Positions 56,382 through 64,000 of a stretch of 64,000 bases of DNA are shown here, piece after piece (the stretch's first letter is position 1; every line of letters starts with the position of its first letter). The DNA comes from Acinetobacter haemolyticus. GTDB taxonomy: Bacteria; Pseudomonadota; Gammaproteobacteria; Pseudomonadales; Moraxellaceae. The translations under genes were made by a program, and so were the position numbers. The stretch spans positions 62,001-126,000 of the forward strand of contig NZ_OVCN01000008.1 of the NCBI RefSeq assembly GCF_900406815.1, read 5' to 3'. The notes beneath the pieces are model-generated. The model did not search any database and was not told the origin of the DNA. It was given only the letters and a program-made list of their open reading frames with translations.

Positions 56382-57188
56382 ATGATCAATATCCAAAATA
56401 CCATTTTAGGTAAAATTGTTGACCGCAAACATGAGGAACTTGCTACACGTTTAAAACAACGTAGCTTGCATGATGTTGAACAATGGGCAAAAGAAGCAAC
56501 ACCTGTTCGTGGTTTTGCGAATGCTTTGCAGCATAAATGCCCTGCTGTGATTGCTGAAATTAAAAAAGCGTCACCATCAAAAGGCATCATTCGTGCAGAC
56601 TTTAACCCTGCTGAAATTGCACAGCAATATGAACAAGCAGGTGCAGCATGTCTCTCTGTTCTGACCGATGTAGATTTCTTCCAAGGTGCAGATGAGAATA
56701 TTGCGATTGCACGTAATCACTGTGCCCTACCTGCATTACGCAAAGATTTCTTGATTGATCCTTATAATGTCGTTGAAGCAAGAGCTTTACATGCCGATTG
56801 TATTTTATTGATCGTGGCATGTTTATCGGATCAACAGCTTGAGGAAATGTCAAAAACTGCATTTGAACATCAACTGGATGTGTTGGTTGAAGTGCATGAT
56901 GAAGCTGAACTCGAACGTGCATTAAAGCTTTCTGAGCAATGTATTTTGGGTGTGAATAACCGCAACCTAAAAACTTTTGATGTGGATTTAAATACATCAT
57001 TACGTTTGAAAAAATTACTACCAGCTTCTCGTGTTTTGGTCACTGAGAGTGGAATTGCCACGCCTGCTGATGTTGAAATGATGCAAGCTAATGATATTCA
57101 TACCTTCCTTGTTGGTGAAAGTTTTATGAAACAGCCTCATCCTGATGTGGCGTTTGGTGAATTGTTTGGTATGCCTGAACGGATCTAA
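56382..57188 (+). CDS. trpC: Indole-3-glycerol phosphate synthase
   Basis: A 268-residue TIM barrel enzyme of tryptophan synthesis. The pattern includes VIAEIKKASPSKGIIRADFN (catalytic Lys), LSVLTDVDFFQGADENI, LRKDFLIDPYNVVEARA, GVNNRNLKTFDVDL and TESGIATPADVE. It is monofunctional (not fused to TrpF). It is coupled to trpD and ends before a hairpin. Confidence 0.97.
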   Translation: MINIQNTILGKIVDRKHEELATRLKQRSLHDVEQWAKEATPVRGFANALQHKCPAVIAEIKKASPSKGIIRADFNPAEIAQQYEQAGAACLSVLTDVDFFQGADENIAIARNHCALPALRKDFLIDPYNVVEARALHADCILLIVACLSDQQLEEMSKTAFEHQLDVLVEVHDEAELERALKLSEQCILGVNNRNLKTFDVDLNTSLRLKKLLPASRVLVTESGIATPADVEMMQANDIHTFLVGESFMKQPHPDVAFGELFGMPERI

Positions 57189-57193
57189 GTAAA

Positions 57194-57238
57194 TAAGGTT
57201 CAAGGTAAAATTATGCCATGAACCTTAATATATATTTA
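57194..57238 (+). terminator. Probable terminator after trpC
   Basis: TAAGGTTCA and TGAACCTTA form a perfect 9-bp stem across 16 bases, followed by an AT-rich tail without a full T run. Confidence 0.5.
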
Positions 57239-57294
57239 TACAACTGAATATTATATCAATATAAACAACTTTATTATTTATTTCCTAAAACAAA

Positions 57295-57726
57295 TTACCG
57301 CGCAATTAACTTCATGTCGCTTTCACCCCACCAACGCTGGGCATAAATATTTGGATTATTTGTTAATATTTTATCTAATACATTTGAAACCTTGATTATT
57401 TTCTCAGATATATCTATCTTTCTAAAAAATCCTTTTTTCACTATTGGATTCGAAGGTTCGATAAAAACTAAAAAGCCATTTTCAAACTCCTCATAATGAG
57501 TGCATCCAATCCAAATACCTTCTAAATCTTCACTGGCTAGAGGAATTAGGTATCCCCAATCTTCACATATGAATTCAAATACTTGCAATCCATTTCTTTG
57601 TAATTCTCCAGATAAAAAAACTGCTAAAGTATATCCCCAAATAGAACCATCCTTATCACTAAGCTCTATATCATTTTTTGGAAAGCTTTCCGAACGAAAC
57701 TCTATATGTGTTTTCAATATACTCAT
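57295..57726 (-). CDS. Unrecognised AT-rich orphan gene
   Basis: A 143-residue cytoplasmic protein. I do not recognise a family. It is mildly acidic, with a Trp/Tyr-rich segment near the middle (ICEDWGYLIPLASEDLEGIW and IGCTHYEEFENGFLVFIEPS) and a helical C-terminus. Its DNA is noticeably more AT-rich than trpC and smr on either side. Size, acidity and isolation resemble toxin-immunity proteins, but no toxin gene lies nearby, so this is speculation. The gap around it is on a single strand break between trpC and smr. Confidence 0.6.
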   Translation of the reverse strand: MSILKTHIEFRSESFPKNDIELSDKDGSIWGYTLAVFLSGELQRNGLQVFEFICEDWGYLIPLASEDLEGIWIGCTHYEEFENGFLVFIEPSNPIVKKGFFRKIDISEKIIKVSNVLDKILTNNPNIYAQRWWGESDMKLIAR

Positions 57727-58038
57727 TATTTTGACTCTTCAAAGTTTATGGAATACTAATTTCCACAATATTAGTATTTCCTTGTTATCTAAAGTAATGA
57801 ACCACCAATATCACTGTATAATATCTTAAACCAAACATATTGAAATAAATCCAAGTGGTTCTTATTCATGGAATTAGGTTAGAGTGAAAATTGTAAGTTA
57901 CGTTATTTTGTTGAAAATTTTTGACATTTGACTAAGATCAATATCAACAATTTACGCATCCCAAATTCATTTCAAATTCCAGTAGATTCGGACTATAATT
58001 TTAGATCTCTCTCGTATCTTGTATATTTCCATAAAATT

Positions 58039-58728
58039 ATGAGTAAAAATGATTCATCGCTTTCTAAAGATCAGTTTAATTTACTGAAAGTCTTTAAAAA
58101 GCAGATCTCAAATCCTCAATCCAGCAAACTTAGTCAACAAGCTGAGTCAAAAAAAGCTCAGGCGGTTGAAGAAGAAATGGAAGATACCGAGCTTTTTAAA
58201 AAAGCACTGTCGGGTGTAAAACCGATTGATCATGGCAATATCGCTCAGCTTCGGACTAAACCTTCAAAGAAAGTAGATGCTCAAATTTTAGCGAAACGTG
58301 CCGCAGCAGAAGGTGGCGCTGAGCAGGAACTCACAGAGATTTCGGATACGCAAGCGATTTTAAATCCTGTGGCAAGCCAAGCTACTTTAAGTTATCGCAT
58401 CGCAACACTACAGCATAAAGTGTTTGAAGATTTGAAAGCAGGTAAAATTCGCTGGTTTGAAGCTGTGGATTTACACGGTTGTACCGTCGAACAAGCACGT
58501 GCCGCTGTCTTGCAAATCATTCAAATGGCTAAAGATGAAAATCAAAATGTCATCAAAATCGTACATGGCAAAGGCCCAGAAGCGATTTTAAAAACCTATG
58601 TAAACGGCTGGCTCAGACAACATCGTGATGTACTAGCATTCGTTAGTGCACCTGAAAATCAAGGCGGTACAGGTGCCGTTTTAGTCTTGCTGAAACGTGC
58701 AGAAAAGAATCCAAAGTACAAACAATAA
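58039..58728 (+). CDS. Smr-domain protein
   Basis: A 229-residue protein with a charged, Lys/Gln/Glu-rich N-terminal half and a C-terminal Smr domain. The domain holds VDLHGCTVEQARAAVLQII (DLHG motif) and VIKIVHGKGPEAILKTYVNG (HGKG motif), which bind or cleave nucleic acid. E. coli relatives (SmrA/SmrB-type) act as endonucleases; SmrB cleaves mRNA at collided ribosomes. I use the ATG at 58039 since a consensus TATAAT lies at about 57991-57996, inside the alternative longer frame from a TTG at 57928. Confidence 0.85.
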   Translation: MSKNDSSLSKDQFNLLKVFKKQISNPQSSKLSQQAESKKAQAVEEEMEDTELFKKALSGVKPIDHGNIAQLRTKPSKKVDAQILAKRAAAEGGAEQELTEISDTQAILNPVASQATLSYRIATLQHKVFEDLKAGKIRWFEAVDLHGCTVEQARAAVLQIIQMAKDENQNVIKIVHGKGPEAILKTYVNGWLRQHRDVLAFVSAPENQGGTGAVLVLLKRAEKNPKYKQ

Positions 58729-58812
58729 TCGGTACTTAGTTCAAAGTTAATTTTTTTAGCGGTTTTCTGATACAATTCCCGTTTTGTTCAACCCACCTAA
58801 GTGAACATTGTT

Positions 58813-59367
58813 ATGTCTATGCAGCAATCGTACGCAAATATCTTAACTGCCGTTGGTGAAGATCTTACTCGCCCAGGTCTACAAGATACACCTATGCGTG
58901 CGGCTAAAGCTTTCTCATTTTTAACTTCTGGCTATAGCAAAACGCTTGCTGAAGTGACAAATAGTGCTGTCTTTCCATCCGATAACCATGAAATGGTATT
59001 GGTTAAAAATATCGAATTTTATTCACTTTGTGAGCATCACCTGCTTCCATTTTATGGGCGTGTGCATATTGCCTACTTGCCTGAAGGTCAGGTTCTCGGA
59101 TTATCAAAATTTGCACGTATTACTGAAATGTTTGCACGTCGTTTACAGATTCAGGAAAATTTAACTCAACAAATTGCCGAAGCGGTTGCAGAAGTCACTC
59201 AAGCGCGTGGTGTAGCTGTAGTGATCGACTCAGCGCATATGTGCATGATGATGCGTGGTGTTGGCAAACAAGAGTCAACCACACGTACCGTTTCTTTTGT
59301 CGGTGACTTTAAAACAGACAAAGATGCACGTCGTGAATTTTTAAGTGCCGTTCCAGAAAGTTATTAA
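58813..59367 (+). CDS. folE: GTP cyclohydrolase I
   Basis: A 184-residue enzyme that makes 7,8-dihydroneopterin triphosphate from GTP, the first step of folate and pterin synthesis. The zinc ligands are in [13 protein letters not shown] (Cys and His) and HMCMMMRGV (Cys). The start is [20 protein letters not shown]; a GTG at 58801 is possible. A cupin gene follows by 14 bases, suggesting one operon. Confidence 0.95.
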   Translation: MSMQQSYANILTAVGEDLTRPGLQDTPMRAAKAFSFLTSGYSKTLAEVTNSAVFPSDNHEMVLVKNIEFYSLCEHHLLPFYGRVHIAYLPEGQVLGLSKFARITEMFARRLQIQENLTQQIAEAVAEVTQARGVAVVIDSAHMCMMMRGVGKQESTTRTVSFVGDFKTDKDARREFLSAVPESY

Positions 59368-59381
59368 ACTGAGCATTAATC

Positions 59382-59744
59382 ATGTCATCTCTTCACTTAG
59401 CAGGCTTTGGTGAATTATCTCAAACTGAAGCGAGCACTGATTACCCACGTCCAGATCGTTTGGTCACTGGAAATCCAAAGCGCCTGACTTATAGCCTATA
59501 TGAACATCCTCATATGGACTGCGGCATTTGGCAGTGTGAAGTTGGTGCTTGGAATATCCAGTTTGCGGACAATAAACAAGAGTTCTTTCAAGTCATTGAA
59601 GGTATCGTGCGAATCCATGATGCCAAAACAGCTTCATTTGTTGAAGTGACCGCTGGAAATGCAGGCATTATTCCTCCTGCATTTGTCGGTACATTTGAAG
59701 TGGTTGAAGCAGTTAAAAAATACTATGTTATTGTTGAAGTGTAG
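59382..59744 (+). CDS. Cupin-domain protein
   Basis: A 120-residue single-cupin protein of the DUF861/EutQ-like type. It has strands typical of a small beta-barrel, with EFFQVIEGIVRIHDAKT as the cupin motif 1 and GNAGIIPPAFVGTFEVVE as motif 2. Metal-binding His are few, so it may bind a ligand only. It is immediately downstream of folE. Its role is unknown. Confidence 0.85.
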   Translation: MSSLHLAGFGELSQTEASTDYPRPDRLVTGNPKRLTYSLYEHPHMDCGIWQCEVGAWNIQFADNKQEFFQVIEGIVRIHDAKTASFVEVTAGNAGIIPPAFVGTFEVVEAVKKYYVIVEV

Positions 59745-59780
59745 GCTTCTCAAAGGTTCACACCTCAACAATTATCTTTT

Positions 59781-61661
59781 TTAAAAGAAACGAATAAAAG
59801 CCAAACCTAATTTATTCCAGTCTTTATGATCTTGTTGTTCATATTTCCAATTTAAGCGGATGGCGTTATTGGCATTTAAACTATACTGAACTTGTGTTCC
59901 TACCCTCAGTCCCCATTGATTTTGATCTTCCCAGTATGGTAGCTCGACTTGCAATAGGCTATTGACCTGATTGGTCCACTGGTTCATACATCCAAGTGTT
60001 GGTCCAGCCCCAATCCTCCACCCCTGATCGAGTGCTTTGCCACCTTGTAAATGCCCTTGTACTTGTGCGTAACACAGGTGTTTACGATCATAGTCCGCTA
60101 AACTGTAACCCACCTGCATATTTAAATTCATGACACCATGTTGGGATTGATCTGTAAAATCACCTTGCTCAATCGCCTCTTGTTTCCAACCTAAGTTAAA
60201 ACCCCAAGTTAAAGGCGCTTTAAAGGGCTGAATGGGATTATATGAATTGACAGCGAGCAAATCCAAATGCTCAAGTTTGAGCTTATCCTCGCGATATTGA
60301 GCAGCACCATTCAGAAAAAGTAATTGGGTCCCTAAACGATAACCACCAGATGGATCAATTAAGTCGTGATAAGCTTGGCGATGACCCAGCTCAATAAAGG
60401 TTTTGCCCTGCACCTCTCCAACGTTCACAGAAAGATTTCGAGCATGATGTCCTTCAACAGGTTGGATCTCAGGTCTTTCAGGTTCTTGACGTTGTTTATC
60501 CACCTGAATCTGACTACGCTTTGCAAGTAGCTGGCGCAAATGTGTGGGTGCGAAATCAGCATCAGCTTTATGACTAATATATTTTAAATATAAGTCATCA
60601 TATGCCATTTCAAGAATCTTAGCTTGATCTTGTATTTCATATGGTTGCAAAATTTCAGACACTTGCTCGATCGGTGTAAATGCGACTTTGTGAGCAACTT
60701 TAGCTAAACTGCTTCCATGTTGTTTTGCTTGAGATAATAGTTGTGTTTCTAGTGCAGGACGATAAACAATTTCTTTGACTAATTCCTGCTGGTCGACTGC
60801 TTTGAGCGTCTCAATTGGAATAGCGGCATAATTAAATTGTGCTTTTAGATTGAGATTTGGGCGGACTAAATCAATCAGACCCAATAAACGATAAGCACAG
60901 TTATCACTCACAAAATAGTAGGGAAAACTTACCTGTTGCATTTCCCAAATATGCTCAACTAAGAATCGTGTTTCTTCGGGGTCGAGATTAAGCTCATATT
61001 CCCATAAGTCACGACTTTCAAAATCTCCATATTCTTTTACTTTTCGGTAATACGGCATTAAAGAATATTCGCCAGGATATTGCCCAGTTAAACCCTTCCA
61101 AGCATAAGACCAATTATCTTGATTGTTTACCGTAGCCGCATAATTAATTGCATAAGAGACTAAATTCAATTGTTGTTGATCTTTAGGGTCTAAACGCAAT
61201 AAGGTGTGTCCAAACATAGAGCTCGGATTACCCATAAAATCTGTTGCGTAAATCAATGTTGCTTTGTGAGGATTAATTTGGTTGATCCATTCATCGAATT
61301 CAGGACAGTTCACCGCTGGAAGTTGTTTTGAATCGATGTTTAACTGTTGCATCAACCAACGACTTCGTGCAGGAAATTTACAACGAATCGATTGATTATC
61401 ATCAGATGCTATAAATAAGGCCTGAATATCTGCTTTTAATTCATTGAGTAAGTTTAACCGCCCATCCTCGGCGTAAAAATATCCTTTATAAGTGACTTCG
61501 CTTTTCTTTGTCTGCTCCGCATACATTAAACGCTGCCACGTAATATGCTGGTCTAATTTCTTCTGTTCAGCAAGTTGCTGGTAATTATTGATATTTGGCT
61601 CAATCGCGGCGTGTGCAATATGAGATAAAAAAGCTGTAATCGCAAAAGTTAAAAATTTCAT
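59781..61661 (-). CDS. DUF4105 (Lnb-type) protein with C-terminal outer-membrane-barrel look
   Basis: A 626-residue protein with a signal peptide (cleaved after AHA) and a DUF4105 domain (about 110-290). The segments ATDFMGNPSSMFGHTLLRLD and YYFVSDNCAYRLLGLIDLVR contain the His and Cys that form the family's papain-like active site. The C-terminal 200 residues alternate polar and aromatic residues and end in Phe (LGLAFIRFF), as in an outer-membrane barrel. Lnb in Enterococcus moves acyl chains on lipoproteins; a similar role here is inference. It is followed by DUF3015 upstream on the same strand. Confidence 0.88.
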   Translation of the reverse strand: MKFLTFAITAFLSHIAHAAIEPNINNYQQLAEQKKLDQHITWQRLMYAEQTKKSEVTYKGYFYAEDGRLNLLNELKADIQALFIASDDNQSIRCKFPARSRWLMQQLNIDSKQLPAVNCPEFDEWINQINPHKATLIYATDFMGNPSSMFGHTLLRLDPKDQQQLNLVSYAINYAATVNNQDNWSYAWKGLTGQYPGEYSLMPYYRKVKEYGDFESRDLWEYELNLDPEETRFLVEHIWEMQQVSFPYYFVSDNCAYRLLGLIDLVRPNLNLKAQFNYAAIPIETLKAVDQQELVKEIVYRPALETQLLSQAKQHGSSLAKVAHKVAFTPIEQVSEILQPYEIQDQAKILEMAYDDLYLKYISHKADADFAPTHLRQLLAKRSQIQVDKQRQEPERPEIQPVEGHHARNLSVNVGEVQGKTFIELGHRQAYHDLIDPSGGYRLGTQLLFLNGAAQYREDKLKLEHLDLLAVNSYNPIQPFKAPLTWGFNLGWKQEAIEQGDFTDQSQHGVMNLNMQVGYSLADYDRKHLCYAQVQGHLQGGKALDQGWRIGAGPTLGCMNQWTNQVNSLLQVELPYWEDQNQWGLRVGTQVQYSLNANNAIRLNWKYEQQDHKDWNKLGLAFIRFF

Positions 61662-61703
61662 TCAGCAACAAATATTTTAAATATAATTCGGATTGACTAT
61701 AAG

Positions 61704-61730
61704 AAAACCCTGTCACAAGGACAGGGTTTT
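61704..61730 (-). terminator. Terminator after DUF3015 gene
   Basis: AAAACCCTGTC and GACAGGGTTTT pair perfectly with loop ACAAG. Confidence 0.88.
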
Positions 61731-61743
61731 TAAATGCGACAGA

Positions 61744-62214
61744 TTAAACGTAAGCTTTTAATACATCATCATTTGACATTACGTTTTGCAAAGAATCTAA
61801 AACTTGAAGTGTGTTTTGGTTCTTGCTTGAATAGATCTCAGCAAAGTTTGCTTTAGAAACCGCGAAGAAACGTGCTTTATCTTCAGTTTTAATTTGCATC
61901 AATTCAGCAAGTACGTTCAAGCTTTCGCCTTGACCCACTGCCATATCACGCGCTAAAGACTCAGAGTTTTCATTGGTAAATTGAACCACTTGTGCTGTTA
62001 CTGTTCCACCTTGGCGGCAGCCCAATGTACCAAAAGTAATACCCAATAATTGGTTAGTGAAAATACCGTTGGTCGTTGCAGCAAGGATTTTAGGACCCAC
62101 ACCTTTTTTACCCGCCCATACTTGTGTACCAACACCACAACCTACATCGTTATCAGCCATTGCTACAGTTGAACCAGCAGCTAATAACGCAGCTAATGCA
62201 ATTTTTTTTAACAT
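61744..62214 (-). CDS. DUF3015 secreted protein
   Basis: A 156-residue protein of the DUF3015 family with a signal peptide ending after VAMA (about residue 20). The start MLKKIALAALL is chosen because GGAG lies about nine bases upstream; an ATG 21 bases earlier is less likely. The mature N-terminus begins DNDVGCGVGTQVWAGKKGVG and contains a second Cys at LGCRQGG, likely a disulfide. The function is unknown. It is upstream of the DUF4105 gene in the same direction, with a terminator between. Confidence 0.88.
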   Translation of the reverse strand: MLKKIALAALLAAGSTVAMADNDVGCGVGTQVWAGKKGVGPKILAATTNGIFTNQLLGITFGTLGCRQGGTVTAQVVQFTNENSESLARDMAVGQGESLNVLAELMQIKTEDKARFFAVSKANFAEIYSSKNQNTLQVLDSLQNVMSNDDVLKAYV

Positions 62215-62403
62215 CGGAAAAGTCTCCAGTATCAATTATTCTTTAGTATTTTGTTATTACTAATGTGCTGTGACATCACACAGACACAAATTAAAATAAC
62301 GAGGTTCAGGTTTTTTAGCAAATAAAATTTTAAATATTATTGAAATATTTATAAACGATCGGTTTAACACAAATGCGGCGCATTTTCGAAGCCGAAAAAT
62401 ATA

Positions 62404-63198
62404 TTAATGCAATGTCCAAGTTCCCTTTTGATCACGAACACCCAATATTTTAAGTACAAGCACCAAGCTCAATAACAATAATAGATACCAAGAACCCAAT
62501 TTACCCCATCCCACCATATGCCAAGCATCGACTTGACTTGGATATAGCCAAATTTTGTAAAAGGTACTGATATTTTCTGCGATCCAAATGATAAAGGCGA
62601 GCAATAATAAAATTGGTAGCATTGGAATTTTGAAACGATATTGTCGTAATTGGAAATATATTTTCGTTTTCCAAAAAATAACCACACTCCAAATAAACAA
62701 CCCAATGCGAATATCAGGAATAAAAAACTTTGTCATGAAGTTGAGGTAGGACAACACCGCCAATAACAACATATTGCTAAAAGTGGGCAGGTTTTCAAAA
62801 GAAACTTGATAAAGTCGCAATGAACGTGCAAAAAAACTTCCCACGGCTGAATACATAAAGCCAGCAAATAAAGGAACTGTCAGTAATTTAAATACTGCAG
62901 GCTGTGGATACTGCCAAGAAGCAATTGCAGGGTGCGTAAGAAATATTTCCATCCCCATTGCAAGGATATGAAATAAAGCAATCACTTTTGCTTCTGCCCA
63001 TGATTCCAACTTTAAATAGATCAAACAAACTTGGATAATCAATGCATAAAATAACAAATAGTCATAACGAAAAAAGCCATAATATTCATGGCTTCCCATC
63101 GGTGCTGTGACTGCGAAAGCAATTAAAAGTAATATACCAAATAAGGCAGCAGAAGCTGCCTTAGTCATGAAATCGAGTGAGATTAAAAATAACGGCAC
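62404..63198 (-). CDS. DUF817 integral membrane protein
   Basis: A 264-residue protein of the DUF817 family with about eight hydrophobic helices. Family blocks AMGMEIFLTHPAIASWQYPQ and VPLFAGFMYSAVGSFFARS are visible. The start is a GTG at 63198 with AAGG eight bases upstream; an internal ATG ten residues later is possible. The function is unknown. It lies just downstream of hemE on the same strand. Confidence 0.88.
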   Translation of the reverse strand: MPLFLISLDFMTKAASAALFGILLLIAFAVTAPMGSHEYYGFFRYDYLLFYALIIQVCLIYLKLESWAEAKVIALFHILAMGMEIFLTHPAIASWQYPQPAVFKLLTVPLFAGFMYSAVGSFFARSLRLYQVSFENLPTFSNMLLLAVLSYLNFMTKFFIPDIRIGLFIWSVVIFWKTKIYFQLRQYRFKIPMLPILLLLAFIIWIAENISTFYKIWLYPSQVDAWHMVGWGKLGSWYLLLLLSLVLVLKILGVRDQKGTWTLH

Positions 63199-63253
63199 AA
63201 AATAAACCTTTCAAAAATGATTAGGATTTGATGGCATTTCAGCCTCTAATCAT

Positions 63254-64000
63254 TTAACCCAAATATTTCGCACTGTATTCATGCACTGTATCAACAAAAA
63301 TCTTGGGTTGAGCAGGATCAACCCACTGTGTGATTCCATGACCTAGATTTGCAATATAGCCTGTCTTTTCACCATTTTGATATGCATCATCAAGCATCGC
63401 TTTAACAGATTTCTCAATAGAAGCAGCAGAGCCATAAAGTACCGCAGGATCTAAGTTTCCTTGCAAGGCTGCACGACCAGCAACAACATCACGAGCTGTA
63501 TACAACGGTGTTGTCCAGTCAAGACCAAAAGCATCAGCACCTGTCGTTAACATAGTTTCCAGCCATTGTCCCCCACCTTTGGTGAAAACGATAATTGGAA
63601 TACGACGTCCATCTTTTTCACGTTGAAGCCCAGCAATAATCTTGGTCATATAATTCAATGAAAATTCAACATACTCACGATGCGCAAGTGCGCCACCCCA
63701 ACTATCAAAAATTTGGATTGCCTGAGCACCCGCATCAATTTGTGCATTTAAATAATCAATGACTGAATCTGCAAGGTGATCAAGCAATGCATGTAGCACT
63801 TCAGGTTGTGCGTACATCATTTGCTTGGTAAAACGAAATTCTTTACTCGATCCACCTTCAATCATGTAGGTTGCCAAAGTCCATGGACTACCAGAAAAAC
63901 CAATCAATGGTACTTGTCCATTTAAAGCAGATCGAATTGTTGAGACAGCATTCATTACATAAGCAAGATCAGACTTTGCATTTAATTTAGGTAAATTCGC
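63254..64000 (-). CDS. hemE: Uroporphyrinogen decarboxylase, C-terminal part (cut by window edge)
   Basis: The last 248 codons of the enzyme that decarboxylates uroporphyrinogen III to coproporphyrinogen III in heme synthesis. The segments [52 protein letters not shown] and [11 protein letters not shown] are family signatures. The frame is open to the window edge, so the N-terminal ~110 residues are outside. The internal ATG at 63955 is not the true start. Confidence 0.97.
   Translation of the reverse strand, partial: ANLPKLNAKSDLAYVMNAVSTIRSALNGQVPLIGFSGSPWTLATYMIEGGSSKEFRFTKQMMYAQPEVLHALLDHLADSVIDYLNAQIDAGAQAIQIFDSWGGALAHREYVEFSLNYMTKIIAGLQREKDGRRIPIIVFTKGGGQWLETMLTTGADAFGLDWTTPLYTARDVVAGRAALQGNLDPAVLYGSAASIEKSVKAMLDDAYQNGEKTGYIANLGHGITQWVDPAQPKIFVDTVHEYSAKYLG

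Noticed and set aside
56602-57000. 132-codon minus-strand frame inside trpC
   Set aside because: Antisense shadow of a well-conserved gene with no ribosome site.

Overview
The window looks like a piece of Acinetobacter (Moraxellaceae, Gammaproteobacteria) chromosome. The DNA is AT-rich. Gene neighbourhoods such as prmA-zinc ribbon protein-fis-purH-purD, rpsB-tsf opposite map, and trpG...trpD-trpC are typical of that genus, and the proteins I know by sight (PrmA, MaeB, Cca, HemE, SMR pump) read like Acinetobacter orthologs. The species cannot be fixed from sequence alone. About 60 protein genes, three tRNA genes and many intrinsic terminators are supported. I see no phage, insertion sequence, CRISPR array, plasmid module or rRNA operon.

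Layout. 1-7000: two divergent TonB-dependent receptors around a Fur-box-like site, an AraC-type regulator, a fatty-acid-hydroxylase-like membrane protein, a large lipoprotein and an SMR efflux pump. 7000-15350: mnmG, prmA, a DUF3426 protein, fis behind a strongly structured leader, purH and purD. 15350-18610: a methionine ABC importer in the order metQ-metN-metI. 18610-24110: a histone-deacetylase-fold protein overlapping an unrecognised partner, a GloB-like hydrolase, a very small basic protein and an acyl-CoA synthetase. 24480-27660: ahcY behind an S-adenosylhomocysteine (SAH) riboswitch, then metF and rsmE. 27770-34430: a membrane PAS-GGDEF-EAL protein, maeB and cca. 34560-38250: a small secreted protein, tsf and rpsB on the minus strand, and map diverging from them. 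38440-44910: an OmpW-family protein, a nitrate transporter behind a sigma-54 promoter followed by an alginate-export-type porin, a DegS-like protease and a Nif3 protein. 45050-46160: sodB and three nearly identical tRNA-Asn genes. 46170-51240: small membrane proteins, a secretory lipase, ubiC-ubiA, and glnA with sigma-54 and NtrC-type sites. 51840-57190: trpG, tcyP, a MOSC protein, trpD and trpC. 57290-64000: an AT-rich orphan, an Smr protein, folE, a cupin, a DUF4105 outer-membrane-type protein, DUF3015 and DUF817 proteins, and the 3' part of hemE.

How the genes work together. One theme is the methionine/SAM cycle: a methionine importer, SAH hydrolase under an SAH-sensing RNA, and methylenetetrahydrofolate reductase. 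A second is nitrogen: both glnA and the nitrate transporter carry -24/-12 (sigma-54) promoters, and glnA has a good NtrC-type palindrome upstream. The rest is mainly translation, purine, tryptophan and ubiquinone housekeeping.

I did not find a clear new multi-gene system. The parts least explained by known families are the HDAC-fold gene overlapping an unrecognised gene (18614-20466), the promoter plus multi-hairpin leader before fis (11613-11921), a pair of strong inverted repeats at 22114-22213, a terminator that buries the cca ribosome binding site, and the orphan gene at 57295-57726.
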